Shown here: positions 12,051-25,012 of the stretch, piece by piece
How the letters are laid out: each line of letters begins with the position of its first letter
Numbering within the stretch: position 1 is the first letter of the stretch
Assembly: GCA_038380795.1 (NCBI GenBank)
Contig: CM076270.1
Location: 14,055,001-14,119,000 of the forward strand
Direction: 5' to 3'
Length of the DNA: 64,000 bases
From: Pyrocephalus nanus
Lineage: Eukaryota; Chordata; Aves; Passeriformes; Tyrannidae
The notes under the pieces: generated by a model
Databases searched by the model: none
What the model was told of the DNA's origin: nothing
What the model saw: the letters and a program-made list of their open reading frames with translations, nothing else
Position numbers and translations under genes: made by a program

Positions 12051-14133
12051 AAAACATGTCGATATTTGCGTGAGCAATGAGCAGAATCAATCATTTCCAC
12101 AGCTCTTTACGGCCACCATAAATTCGGAACACTCATGTCTCAGCCACCTTCCCGGCTATGTTCGAGCCCATCTGTCGGTTCCTGTGATGCTCCCTCAATG
12201 TCCCAGCGCTGCAAAACCCACAACCACATTTTGGGCACAATCGTGGGAAATAAGAGACATTCACGGCCGGGATGAGCTCACGCACGTTTGGCTTCAGGTG
12301 CCTGTCAGTCTTGCACGTGGCTTCCCTCAGCCTCAGGCTGACACAGATGGATTCACCGTGGACAAACCCTCTGACACCTGCATGACCTTCAGAAGTCAAT
12401 TTTGACTCCGTTTTGACAAGCACTTCAAGATGTACTTCGAGATTGCAGGCTGCCCATCTCGCCCCCTTCTGCCAAGGCATTTAAAAATAGATGTCAATAA
12501 AGTATTAATTTCACATAGACAGCAAGCATGTGGCCTAGCAGGTTGCAGCAGAGGCAGAGATGAATGTGCTTTCTGGTGAAATTGAAACAGGTGGAATATT
12601 TGGGGGACTTTTTATTAGTAGATGATACTAATCTGGCTACTCTAGCAAACAGGATCATGCACACAATTAACTCGGTCTTCATAACACATCCAGCAGTGAT
12701 AAGGGATGAATTTTTCATAAGATCCTTGATATGGAAGAGGTGTTTTTTGTCTTTGTGCTACCTTTAATTGTTTCTATTTTACCCATTCCTGAAAAAAACA
12801 AAGCAATGCCAAGACCTGAAAGTTATCTCCTGGAGCATCAAGTATAATGGAGACCTCCTGACTGTGATGAGCCAGGAAACTTCTCCACTGCAGTGAACCC
12901 GTATTTCTAATTTCCTGACCTCCATGGCATTAGATTAGGTCAGTCTGATCTTTACCAGATACCTTGGAAATAGAAAAAAACCCCTCTGTTTGCTCCCACC
13001 CCAGACACAATTCCCCACAGGGACTGAAACAACAGGACTGACCCATTTCCATCCATATTTGTCCTCCTCACCTCTTACAGATCCTGGGCAAAAAATCATC
13101 ACATGTAAAAGTGACCTCCCCGTGTTATCAGTGTGATTGCCAGGGACCTTCGAGATATCCTTGACTCAATCCCAAAATCCCTGCCCAGGATGCTTAATGG
13201 TGGTGCCTTTAAGGGAGTTCAGCTGACAGACATCAAACATGACTGGAGTTTTGACACTTTTTTAACTGTTTGTTGATGTTCGGAATGACCTTGTTGATGT
13301 GTAATCCATAGGGAGAAGAAAAAAAAGTCACACTGACAGTTGGGCACAAAGTACTCAGCTTCTGCCAAGGATAATCTCAGTGTCAGTATCAGCTGGATCA
13401 TAACCCAGTGCAGAGTTCACTCCCTTTTCCAGATATTTTGTGAGATAGTCTTTACACTATCTCAATTCATTACTTCTGCAGAAAGATCAAGGATAACAAG
13501 TTTGGAGATGAAAGAACTTTGCAAGTCACCTTCTCTTTTCTGACAGGCAGTGAATAACCCAAAGAACAAAGCCACCTCATTTAAGAAGGGCTGTGGGACA
13601 AGTCACTTTTGGGCTCTTGGTATTGAGGGAGGGCAAAAAACTGCTAAAATGTAATAACCCACTTTGATTCTTAGGTCTTGCAGTCACAAAAAATCACTGT
13701 CTCATTTCAGCTTTACACCTCTGATTATTTGGAGGCTTCCTGGAAGTGTGACCGTGCACTAATATCCAGCACTGGGAATGATTTTAAAAGGCCACTGAGT
13801 TTCCCTTAACCCAGTTTCCACGGTCCTCATCAGTTACACACAATTAACTAATTATAGGCAGGTTCTGAGACAGCAGCCTGCATGCAACACTCACCATACT
13901 CAGTGTGGCTGACACACCATGCAGCTCCATGTTCACCAAGCAGGAGAGAGAGAAAAACGGGCAAAGTATCCGCTAAATAACCTCAAACCGGCTGTATAAA
14001 TGTAGCTCAGTTAAACATTCAGAGCGTATGCAACCGTAGCACTGGCAATTACTGGATTTGTTACTGCCTCAACTATCATGACAGGCATTGAAATAAATCT
14101 CATTTATATGACATACAGTCATCTAGAAATGCC

Positions 14134-14149
14134 TTTTTTTTTTTTTTTT
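14134..14149. repeat. T tract
   Basis: Sixteen consecutive T in AT-rich intergenic sequence. Confidence 0.85.
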
Positions 14150-14656
14150 AAATTCTTTTAAGATGTCAATGCAATACACATGGCTCCGTTTTGAGACCTC
14201 TCCAGGCTGGAGATCAGACAAGATATACAAGCCTTTCAGCCTGCCAAGTTTCATACTTGTTAAGAGTGAGGCTGAATTCTGAGCATTTTCTATACAGTGC
14301 CTCCATGAATGTGATTAAGGAAGGCCTCTTGCCATTAAATGTTGCTGCAGGGATTCAAAACCCCCTCTCCCATCAGCCCTAAAGGCTGGGCTTAGCACTG
14401 CTGGGCTCCAGACGTTCAGTTTGTACTTGCCTCTGTAGCTTGGGCCCAGGATGCTTCTCTGAAGCCTGGAACACAGCCCAGACGTTTCTCCTGGCTCCTC
14501 AGGCATCCTCACCCACCTCTGGTACCCTCCACCCCCCTCCTCTCAGTAAGTCACACGGTTACACCAAGCTAGAAGACAGGGGAGCTGAGGAATCTCTTAG
14601 TTGTTCTGGCCCAGGGATGCCAAGGACTGAGCAAGAGGTTATTGATGTGAAAAACT

Positions 14657-14898
14657 GTGTCAGGGGGGTTTATGTTGGATCTCAGGAAAAGGTTCTTCCC
14701 CCAGAGGGTGGTTGGGCACTGAACAGGCTCCCCAGGGCAGTGGGCACAGCCCCAAGGCTGACAGAGCTCAAGGAGCATTTGGATGATCCTCTCAGGGACA
14801 GGGTGTGATTGTTGAGGTGTCTGGGCAGGGCCAGGAGTTGGACTGGATGGTCCTTGTGGGTCCTTTTCAACTCAGAAGATTCTGTAATCCTATGAAAC
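14657..14898 (+). repeat. CR1 LINE 3' fragment
   Basis: Same subfamily as the copy at 2410: GGTTCTTCCCCCAGAGGGTG, then TTGGACTGGATGGTCC and a tail GATTCTGTAATCCTATGAAA. Confidence 0.87.
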
Positions 14899-15279
14899 AC
14901 AAGAGCTCCTCCCTCAAGAGGTCCTGTCTCCAAGCTCAGGGTGGTTGCATTCCTGAAAAACGCAGTCCTGAGGCAGCGGCTTCACTGCATCGCTCTGCCC
15001 TTAAATACTTTGGAAAGGGACATTATGGCAGATACTGGAACTGGGACTCCCCACATATACCCACCAAGCAGCAAAGAAAACCACTTGTTATGTTACTCCA
15101 TTTACACATCACACCACCACAAATCACAGCTCAGTTAGTCTCTCCTGGAATCCATCACACATCTCCATAAGAACATGGTCCCAGCTACTGCACTATCCAT
15201 GCAAGTCGAGGCAGTAAATAGAAAGGGCTAATTGGGGAAGGGGGGAGACACTGTTTCCTGGTGTTAAAAATAACTGACA

Positions 15280-15500
15280 CTTCCAGGAAATAATGGTATA
15301 AATAGAAAATGAAACCATTCCTCCTCCAAAAATATTTCATAATTATGTGTCATAAAAATAATTAGGTTATGGTGAATTAGTACAAATGTTTACAACAAAA
15401 TTGCCATGCAAAACATTATGGGTAATAACATGCTAATTGCTGTAGAAGCAAAAGCTGATTATGTTTCAGCAATATTAAAAGTTGCCAACTCGGCGCTACT
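15280..15500. promoter_or_regulatory. Candidate AT-rich conserved element
   Basis: It is strongly AT-rich but not simple-repeat sequence, with GTTTACAACAAAATTG, TAATTAGG, GCTAATTGCTG and ATGCAAAACATT motifs. It contrasts with GC-richer flanks, as ancient non-coding elements often do. Confidence 0.25.
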
Positions 15501-15669
15501 ATCCAAGCTTCACTATCTCTCGGCAGCATTTAGGGACACAGGGAAAACTGGTGAGGAGGGAAGGAGGTGGCAAGTAGGCAGCCTGTACACTCCACTGTCC
15601 TTGCTGAGTGGCAATTTCTGGAAAGCTCATGCCAGGTAATCTTCAGGGAGCACACACAGAGGATGAGGC

Positions 15670-15898
15670 GTCACAGAGTCACAGACTGTGCTGAGCTGGA
15701 AGGGACCCACACAGATCATCCAATCCAACCCTCAGCCCTGCACAGGACTATCCCCAAGAGTCAGCCCCCATGCCCCAAAGGATCATCCAAACCCTCCTGG
15801 AGCTCTGGCAGTCTCGGGGCTGTGCCCACTGCCCTGGGGAGCCTGTTCAGAGCCAACCACCCTCTGGGGGAAGAACCTTTTCCTGAGATCCAACCTAC
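15670..15898 (-). repeat. CR1 LINE 3' fragment
   Basis: It reads TCACAGAGTCACAGACTGTG, then GAGCTGGAAGGGACCCACA and TTCCTGAGATCCAACCT: the reverse complement of the subfamily seen at 2410 and 14657. Confidence 0.87.
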
Positions 15899-17211
15899 TC
15901 CCCGGGTACCTTAGTGAACATGGAACAGCAGCAGCCAGGGCAGGTTGCAGCACAGTCACCTCTCCATCTGCTGCCAGGAGGTGGCCAAGGCTGGGGCTGC
16001 CCAAGCTGGTCAGGAGTAGCTGATCTGGCTCCCATCAGGAGCAGTGCTGCCACTCCTGCGGATGTCAGCTGTGATCCTGCTCCACCCATCACCTGAGCAT
16101 CTGCTCTGCCTAAAGGCAGCCAGCCTGCAAGACCCCATCCATAAGCCTGGGCAGGGTGATGCTGAGGTGGGGCTGACATGGCTTGCTTATTCTGAGGTCA
16201 TGCAGAGTGGATTACTCAGTCTCTGCACCACCTTCTCCAGTTCATCCCTCTCCTCTGAGTACCTGCTCACTGCCTGGCACATCCCAGACCCCTGTTGATT
16301 CAGATGCAAAGCACGTTCCTCTGGCTCCAGCCAAGAGCTGCCGCACCACCTGCCCCAGAGGGACCAGATCCCTGCCACAGGGATGGTTTTAGCCCCTGGC
16401 TTATCCCAGGGCAACAGACTCTCCACTCTGCTGCCTGGCAGGGCCTGCAGGTTTCCAAGGGGTGAGCTCCACGTGCCAGCAGGCAATGACCAGATCTGCA
16501 GCAGTCTCTGCTTGAGGAGGTCTCTTTGACTGCATGGATGTCCTCCTGGGAGCCGAGCTGTTCTGCAGACACATCTCCAACCCGCTGCTCACCTCACTTA
16601 TATATGCCTGATGCTTTTTGGGTTGAATCCTCTTGAACCAAGATGTTTCAGAAGAATTGGGGCCTAAGTATTCCTAAAGTATGGGCAGAGGTCTTTCACA
16701 CATCCAAATAAATCTGTTGGTTTCCTAGTTTGCTTGTCACCAGCTGAGGCCAAACCCTGTCTTACAGGGAGCACTGTGTAGAGTTAGAGGTGAGAGTTTA
16801 AAGTGGATTTCCTCAAAGTTAACAAATCCCTGCAGTGTCTTCATTCAGAATCAAAGTGACATTATTTCCAACATAATTTTCAACATAAATGATGATAAAC
16901 TGCACTGCATTTGAATGGGGGCTTTCACAGAGAACTCCAACACAGTTTAACTAACCCTCTTTCTGAGTACATTTGGCTTGAACCCTCTTAATGTCCCTTA
17001 TTCCAGTTTCTCCTGAAGGGGATGTGCAGAGTTTTACCTTTGAAAACTTGATCATCTTTGTCCCTTTTTTATAGAGTGGGAAATCAGTGTCTTTCCAAAA
17101 GACATAAATTCTTCATCACAGGTAAACCAGTGCCTGAAGCCAAGGCAGTTCTCATCACAGAGGAGAGATGACCTGGGTAAATGGTTCCAAGGGCAGGCAA
17201 AGCCCATCGCT

Positions 17212-17299
17212 CATGGAAGGTGTCCCTGCCCACGGCATGAGAGTTGGAACTGGATGATCCTTAAGGTCCTTTCCCATCCAAACCATTCTGGGATTCTCT
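17212..17299 (+). repeat. Short CR1 3' fragment
   Basis: Only the last 90 bases remain: GGTGTCCCTGCCCACGGCA, TTGGAACTGGATGATCC and CCATTCTGGGATTCTC. Confidence 0.8.
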
Positions 17300-17539
17300 A
17301 AGAGAACTGTGGACCTTTGACACATGCCCCAACCCCTCCCATCTGCAGCTCCAGCGATGCCCTTCTCACAATGCCTCGTGCGCTGATGCCACTCCCGAGT
17401 TTGCAAATACCGGCTGAAAGCAGCCATGGAAGTGATGGTTTTTATTATGGTTGGGTTTTTTGGTGGTTTTTTTTCCACAAAGCATCGTTTCAGATGTTAA
17501 TTCTGACGCCGGCTAATGAGAGGCTGTGCTGTGAATAGG

Positions 17540-17699
17540 CTCCCCAAGCGGCTCGGGGCCGAGCTCGCCCTCCCGCTCAGCTCTGCCGTGTTAAAGACCG
17601 CGCTCGGCGGTGCCGGAGCCCGACCCTCCGCTGTGCCCCGCTCATTATGCACCGAGCCACACCGGGCAGCTCCCGGCACAGCGCGGGCACGGAGGTAAA
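17540..17699 (+). promoter_or_regulatory. CpG-rich patch ending in a splice-donor-like site
   Basis: Roughly twenty CpG dinucleotides lie in about 160 bp, far above the neighbouring sequence. At its right end the plus strand reads ACGGAG followed by GTAAAC, a good donor with GT at 17695-17696. It could be the promoter and first exon of an unannotated non-coding RNA; no downstream exon could be assigned. Confidence 0.35.
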
Positions 17700-18064
17700 C
17701 TGGTGTTTGAAAACAAAGGAGGGCTCTCTCCATCCTAATTAGCAGCAGGTTGCGGAGTGCAGCGACGGAAGGCGAAGGTCACTTCCCACAAGGCTCTGCT
17801 CAGGATGCCAAAACACCCACTTAATTCAAGCGGCTCAGCAGGCAGAGTCAGAGTAGAGCAATTACACTCCCTGGATTTCCCCACGGAAGGTTTTAACAAT
17901 GCAACTCTCAGGAAAAAAAGATGACTGCAGGAGCTCTTTATTCTGCCACCTTGGAGCAGGAGGAAGCTCAGCCTACCGCGCCACCGGCTCCGGGAACGGC
18001 ACGGCTGTCTCTTTGTGCCTCTGCACTGGGAGCTCAGCTCAGAGGGTTGGCTTTTTCTCTTTAG

Positions 18065-18100
18065 TTTTTTTTTTTTTGGTTTTTTTTTTTTTTTTTTTTT
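18065..18100. repeat. Long T tract
   Basis: Thirteen T, then GG, then twenty-one T. No retrogene body or target duplication was recognised on either side. Confidence 0.9.
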
Positions 18101-21100
18101 ATCTTGAGAAATGAATAAGAGCAAATTTTAACATTGAAAAAACAAAGCCCAAAAAGACCCACAAACATGAAGACCCTTTGTAGTGTGCTGAGTTCCCTCT
18201 GAATACTCCAGGTTTTCTTGAAGATGCTGCCAATGAGAATTAACCTTTAAAGGAACCATCTAAGCCTGAACCCTGGGAGCCTCCTTGGGAGAAGCAGCTC
18301 CTCTGTTGGGATGCTCCTTGCCTGGTTCAGCCCAGGGATTCAGCTATTCTGTAAATGATTCACTGCACCTTAGCCACCTCACACAGACAGCTCTTCTGAA
18401 AGGTCAAAGCGCAGTTTTTGCCCTCAGCTGATATTTCCTCCTTGCACATCCTCCAGATGATGTGCGTCCACATCTGCCCTCCTACACACACCTCTCACAG
18501 CTCCCTCGTGCAGCAGCTCTCCCTTCAAAGCGTCTGCACAGCCCTTGGCACTTTCTGCCGATGGCAGGAGCATTTCCCAGGGGTGCTGTGTACAAACCCA
18601 ACTCCCTTCTCCCCTTCAGAATGAGGAAATCATGGTAATTTTCAGTGGGAAAGGAAGTCTGAGATTTTTAAAAGTTATTTATTTTTAGCCTGATAAACAA
18701 GAGATGCAGACACCATCTGGGTCCCTCCTCAAAGGCTTCAGATACAACATGCTGTCCAGAACCCTCTTCCCTGTTCCAGCTCACAGCAAGTGCTCCCCTA
18801 CTAGGCAGGATCCACCCCAATCTGTCCTTGGATGGAATGGCTCCAGCCAGCAGCTCTGCAGGAGGCAGGGCAGCCATAGGTTTAGTGCAACTTGCTTGAA
18901 ATCATTTGTGAATTACATTTAAGAGGACGAGCTGCAGCCCTCTCCCTCCAGCACACTGTTCAACAACCATCTATCTCCCAGCACCGAGGAGTCCAACAGA
19001 CCCCCTGCCTTCCACACCTGAGTCACAGCTGACTTGTGCTCCATAAACCCACCCTCTATGTTGGACCAGCAACCCTAAAAGCATCCTTTAGAGCTGCAGT
19101 TCGCCCTTCCTTCCGCTCCCAGCTACAGTAACAGTAACTAATACTCAGCACTGGCATCACAGAGGTTTCCAACTGTTTCCAAGCAGCCCATAAAATCGCT
19201 GACAGTGTTTGATGGGGCTCCAGTGTTTGTGTATCACAGCCATGCCTGCTGTTCCCAGCAAAAAGAGCATGTTTGCCTGGCACAGAGCTAGGGATGGACC
19301 AGGGGACGCATCATGTGGTTCTCCACAGCTCTGTGCCACTCCTGTTCTGTCACAGGCTGCAAAGCCATCATCTATCCTGGCACATCTCTTGGCATCAGAT
19401 TGACTTTGCAGATCTAGGTGACTGGAGCTGAAAAATGGTTTTTTCCTTGCTCAGGAGATGTTTGCCAGGTCCCTTCTGAGATTGCTGAGAGATGATTTTA
19501 AGTGCAGGCCTGACAGGAATAGTGATGCTCGATGGGGAAGGGAGGTTTCCACCAGGGAGGGACAGCTCTCCACCAAGCTGGTAATTCCATCATGCCTCCA
19601 TTGCTCATATTAAAACACTGAAGGATCCTGCCTGTCCTCTGGCTGCACTCCCAGTCACCCCTAGCCACACCACTGGCCACTGCTCCCACAGTGGATCCCA
19701 CAGAGATGTCAGCTGTTTTTTCTGGTGCTCAGGTTGGCTCATTAAACACTTAATGTGATAAAACCCCTGGCCAGGTGAAACAGAGGACGTCAGTACCACC
19801 ACCATCCTTCCCCCAGCACACTGGGAGAACACACCTTTACTTCCAGGTCTCCATCAGTCCAGGTGAGAGTTATGGTCAATCAGCCAACATTCACAACAAC
19901 CAAAACTGCAGCCAGGGCACCCATGTACTCTGCTCTTTGCCCCTTCTCCCCATTAAAAGCAAATTCATAAAATCACCAAGTACCTCACAACCAGCAATTC
20001 ACAAATTTGGCCCTCTCCTGTCTTCTCTCCCCGACACTCATTGCCTGCAGAGCCAGAATGAAGTGCTGTTTCCCCTCTCCTCTCCTGCCCCTCCACACCC
20101 CCAGAGCCTCTGCTCTGATGAAGTTTTAGCTGCTCCTTTTTCTGGGCAACACTGGAATTTTCTTCACCCATTTTCCTTCCAGCCCCACTTGTTGCTGGGA
20201 GATCACTCAAGACAAGAAGCTGCTCTGCTCACCAAAGCTCCTCCAAGCATTTGACAGGGCACCTGATGAGCACAACAGCCAGTCCCAACACCACCTATGC
20301 TGTTGTTATTAAGTGGGAGATCTCTCACAACTCCCAGGCTTAAGGAGAGGGTGAAGGTACAGCAGTGCAACCCATTTCCCTCCTTTTGCACACCACCAGA
20401 GCCAGCTAAGGTCCCTGGTCAGCTTCTTCCAAGGGTGCTGGCAGGAGATGAACACCAGGAAGGAGCACTGAGTGCTGAAGCATCCCCCCACTGAGCCAGC
20501 ACCACAACTTCCACTCTTCCTGCAGTCTCCAAACCCATAGGTGGGAGGAGATCTCCATCCTCAGAGCTCTGCTGACCAGCACAACCCTGCACCCTGACGG
20601 ACCCTCAGAAACACCCCTTCTCCGCCGCCCACTCCCCCTCCAAAGCAATTAAACCCTGGCTGCCATGGCTGGGCAAGATAAATGCTGTTTATTGGGATGG
20701 CTTTCCTGTATGCAAAACATAAAACAAAATGCCAATCGATACAGCTGCCTCACCTGATGGGTTTATTTCCCTTGTCCTCCTGCCCCTGCTTTTAATTCTG
20801 CTGTGTGCCGGAGCCCTCGGTGGGCCTTGCGCCATGGTGATAAACCAACAGATCCTCATTAACCCCCAGCCTGTGGGCAAGAGCAAGAATTCGCCTTTCT
20901 CTCCCTTTCCCTTTTCCCCTTTTTTATTTTTTTTTTTAACAAAACTCTCCCTGTATCAATATTTGATGAGGGTAATTTCAAAGACTTGTTTAGTATGATC
21001 TCCACATAAGGAGTCCTTTGGAGTGTTTATCACGTTCAAGGTATAATTACATTCAAATCCTGAGACACAGTTGCCAGGGTTACAGCTGCTGGTGGTTCCT

Positions 21101-21356
21101 CCAGCTTTTGTGTGTCTGGGGTTTCTCACCGCCCCCCGTGCACACACACCCCCCACGCTCTGCTCCTTTTGTGACTGGGGTAGGACAGGAGGGTGATGGG
21201 CAGGTCATACCAGCACCTCCCAGCCTGAAGAAGTCAGCATCACCATGCAGGGTGTACCAAGTGTGGGATTTTGGGGTCAGGGATGGGGTACAGGGAGAGC
21301 TGAGCAGGGGTTTGAACACTGTTGAAATCATATTATAGTAAAATCCTCGACCAGTG

Positions 21357-21530
21357 GCAGGACCCCAGGGCAGTGGGAACAGCACCAAGGCTGCCATAGC
21401 TCCAGGAGGGTTTGGACAATGCTCTGGAGGGACAGGGTGGGATTGCTGGGGTGTCTGTGCAGGGCTAAGGGTTGGCCTGGATGATCCTGTGGGTCCCTTC
21501 CAGCTCAGGACATTCCCTGATTCCACGAAC
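21357..21530 (+). repeat. CR1 LINE 3' fragment
   Basis: It runs from CCCCAGGGCAGTGGGAACAG to GGCCTGGATGATCCTGTGGG, with a diverged tail CATTCCCTGATTCCACGAA. Confidence 0.83.
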
Positions 21531-21825
21531 CTTAGTGGCTGTAGAAGCTCCATGGAAGGAGAGGCAGCAACACCTTTCCCTCATCCCTTGAATCCCCAAG
21601 TGAAATCCAAAGAGTGAAGGCAAAAACAGCCAGACATAGAGGGTTGCAGAATCCCAAGGGAGAGGTCCAATGATGCCAGTGCTGCTGCCATGCCAGCCTG
21701 GGAACTCCAGCCCTCTCAGCCTTCCTGCCACGAGGAGAATCTTCCTGAAAGACACTTGATGCCCTAGAATACCAGCTCTGCATGTGCCAAGGCATTCTTG
21801 GGAACATTCCTAGCAGTAACCTAGC

Positions 21826-21831
21826 TTAAAG

Positions 21832-21864
<33 letters not shown>

Positions 21865-21881
21865 GTATGTGTGTGCTTTAA
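21826..21881. repeat. (CA)n(TA)n(TG)n inverted microsatellite
   Basis: TTAAAGCACACAC at the left pairs perfectly with GTGTGTGCTTTAA at the right, with CA, TA and TG runs between, giving a near-continuous hairpin of about 56 bases. A further TG run lies at 21913-21922. Confidence 0.92.
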
Positions 21882-22734
21882 AGCATATATATATTTACGC
21901 ACATGTATATACGTGTGTGTGTGATGTGGGCTATCTGCTGGAGACCTGATCTCACAGTACTGGCCAAGCAGAGAGGGGAAAGGGCTGTTAACTCAAGCTC
22001 CTTAACCGAAGCCCAGCTCCAGCAGGGTTGTGTGTGAGGGGCCAGCTGACCACCAGAGCAGGGAACACCCCTAGCTTCACTCTCAGCTGCTGGTGTGGAC
22101 CTATTGGGACAGCTCCAGGACCCTGCTAACCTGGGAGAAAATAAAACTTGAGCATTTCCACTGCAACACAATATCCCACCTCTGCTGCACCAGCTACTTG
22201 GAGATCTTTGGGTCAATGGCAGTGCTTGAGGAGGGGTTAATAACAACCCTCAGGGAAGGGGCAGCCCAAGGAAAAGCCCTTCCCTGCTCCTGCCCAAGCT
22301 CTGGGGCTGAATGAAGCCTGCCCAGCTGGATTTACCTCCCTTCCCAAGCCTCCAGACAGGCAGAGACTCAGCTCATATCTTGGATTTCCTGGACAGTGTC
22401 AGTAAATGCTGTTGCACCAGGGCAGAGAGGAGCTGGGATTGAATTGCCTTTGTTCTAGTTCCAGTTTTAAATAATATGAACCTTGGTACAATAGGCAGCG
22501 TTATCACTAATCCCCACAGCTGAGCCTGAAATAAGCTTACAAACCATGCAGCAGGCACTGTGGGAAGAACAATTATTCCGACAAAGGATGGAGAGGGGAG
22601 GAAACAACCATGAGCTCCTTGGATTAGATGGAGGGTGAACACAATTGTTGTCAATTCACCATAAATAAATGATAAATAACATTAAAAAACCCACCAAACA
22701 CGAAAAAAACTCAAAAAACAACTGCAGCGTGAAG

Positions 22735-22985
22735 GCCTGGTTAAATATTTACAATTATTTCAAATAATAGAAAAAAGGTACCTGATACAGCCAATAGGTT
22801 GTAAAACAAATTCAGATGGAAGCTATTGTTTACCCCTAAATCAGCTCTAATGCACTGGCAAATGTGATTATCTGCATTCTGAGGGAGCAGCTGCATCTGC
22901 ATTCATTACAGGTGTGCTCAGTGAAAGCTCTCGGCCACAGGTTCATTTGTAATTATTAAAATGCATCTTGTTAGCCATGCAGCAA
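22735..22985. promoter_or_regulatory. Candidate AT-rich conserved element
   Basis: It contains ATTTCAAATAATAG, a CCAAT-type AGCCAATAGG, GCTATTGTTTACC (SOX/FOX-like) and TTTGTAATTATTAAAATGCA. It has no repeat character. Function is inferred only. Confidence 0.25.
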
Positions 22986-23456
22986 GTCCCAAATTTCTGG
23001 GCACCGGCACATGCAGTATTTGCTTTAATTTATTATGTGTGCTTTATGTATTATTTTACTGTGTCAATGCCACGGTGCAAATGAGAAACCCTATCTCAGA
23101 GACGCCAAATGGAACAGACCTGAGCACTTCATGTCACCCGCACACTCGGCGCTGGCACATTCTCAGCTCCATGGGGAAAGCTTTTCCATCAAGGACAACC
23201 AGAAAGCTGGCAGCCACCCTGGCTGCTCCCACTGCCAGGGAAAGGCACCAGCTCAGTACCTGGGTGCACACCAAGGCAGAAGCAGTAATACAGGAATGGA
23301 GGAAACTCATTGTCTCCCTGAGGGACACACAGTGGTCACTGCTGGGCCACCCTGTTATTTCAGATAACAGCAAATAACAGGCAAATACAGGGAACTGACA
23401 GGAAAGCAGGAAGGGAGAGAAGCCACAAGATAGTTTGCAGCATGAGATGGGAGAGA

Positions 23457-23836
23457 TCATAGAACGGTTTAGGCTGAGGGGACCTTAAAGCCCATCCAGT
23501 GCCACCCCCTGCCTTGGGCAGGGACACCTTCAGGTACACCCAGGTTGCTCCAAGGCCCATCCAACCTGACCTTGGACACTTCCAGGGATCCAGGGGCAGC
23601 CACAGCTTGTCTGGGCAACTTGTGCCAGGGCCTCACCACCCTTACAGGGAACAATCTCTTTTTAACATCCAATCTAACCCTGCCCTCTGTCAGCTTGAAG
23701 CCTTTCCCTCTTCTTCACTCCCAAGCCCCTCTCTTCAGGGCTGCTCTCCATCCCTTCCCCATCTAGCCTGTTTTTGTGCCTGGGACTGCCCTGACCCAGG
23801 CACAGGACCTCGAACTTGGCCTTGTCAAACTTCATG
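23457..23836 (-). repeat. CR1 LINE 3' fragment (about 380 bp)
   Basis: The plus strand begins ATCATAGAACGGTTTAGGCT and continues through CTTGGGCAGGGACACCTTC, AACATCCAATCTAACCCTGC and a terminal part near CTTGTCAAACTTCATG. It is one of the two longest copies in the window. Confidence 0.85.
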
Positions 23837-24930
23837 CCTCATCTCACTTACCCAAGAGGAAAGCAAGGGCAAATTCACACAAGAAATCCTGGAGCAGCTC
23901 TGCCTCGGCTGGAGCCAGGAGCTTTTAAGGGGAAGAGCCCTCACCTGGACACAGCTGCAAGGGGTGCTTGGCTGTGATGGTTAAAGGGTCCAGCAGAGAT
24001 ACTGGAGTCACTGGCATCCAGACACCACCCAAAATGCCTGTACCATCCTTAAAGCAGGGGGGCAGGTGCAAACCTGATCCTGAGTATTTCCAAATATCAG
24101 GGAGGGAGGATGAAGTCTTTGGGATGAAGGTCCAGAGCGGTGTAAAAGAGCCATGCTTTGTACCCTCACCTTACAGCACAGTGGTACCAGGGATGCTGTT
24201 TTTAGCGGAAGGAAATGGGATTGAGGTGACCACGGGGCATGTCTGGGCATTCAAATTACAAGCAGGGCTTGTAAGGGACAGGATCTGACATTTAATGCCT
24301 CTGTTTGCAAAGTGCTTGACATTCACGATAACAGGAGCAGCACAGGCAGGCAGTGAGGGCTGTTTGCTTCCTGGGAAAGCAAGTGCACCACGAAAACAGC
24401 CTGGTTTTCCCTCTTCTCTAGCTGGGAAGGTCCCTGGGAGATGCAAACACAGGGAGCCAAGTGCATTACACAAGCACCTGTAGCATCCCTGGGACAGGCT
24501 GCCTGCAGACTCCTGGATAAGTCACCTTATCCCCCATGACTTGGCTTTCCACCCCAGAAGATGGATCATCTATTCTTGCAGGTTCTGCAGGAGATGTACC
24601 ACATGTGTGGAGCCCAGAGCCCAAAGGAGGCAGGGTTTGATCTTATCCAAGGCTCTGAGGAGCCATTATAAGAAAAATAAAGTTCAGCCCTCATTCTTCT
24701 CTTGGAAAGCCACAGACTGGATGGAAATAACTTATTTTAAAAGGCGCCTCAGCTGACAGCAGTTCAGGAATGGAAGAAAGGAAATTAGCATGTCAGCTAA
24801 TGCTTGGCAGAAGCTGGAGTCTTGGAACCAGTTTTAATGCAGGAGTCAGCTTGGAGCAACGTAGTTGCTACCACTGGTGTGGGCACCTGGGTCCCCAGCA
24901 AGAGGAGCCAATCCCTGGGAGCTGCCCAGA

Positions 24931-25012
24931 TTGTCTGGATGGGGCTTGGAGCAACCTGGTGTAGTAGAAAGAGGGGTGGAACAAGATGAGCCTTAAGGTC
25001 CCTTCCTGCCCA
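24931..25012 (+). repeat. Short CR1 3' fragment
   Basis: GGGGCTTGGAGCAACCTGGT, then AAGATGAGCCTTAAGGTCCC. The terminal repeat is missing. Confidence 0.65.

Larger units (their letters stand above)
12051..17500. other. Intergenic, no gene seen
   Basis: No coding gene was recognised. It contains CR1 copies at 14657, 15670 and 17212, a T-tract at 14134-14149, and an AT-rich block at 15280-15500 that is a candidate conserved element. A short frame at 12564-12767 is not supported by any family resemblance. Confidence 0.65.

Noticed and set aside
12564..12767. Short frame containing VDDTNLATLANRI as a reverse-transcriptase remnant
   Set aside because: Only a vague likeness to a polymerase aspartate motif. 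No flanking RT blocks or CR1 DNA similarity were seen.
18065..18100. Poly-T as the tail of a processed pseudogene
   Set aside because: No recognisable gene body or target-site duplication flanks the tract.
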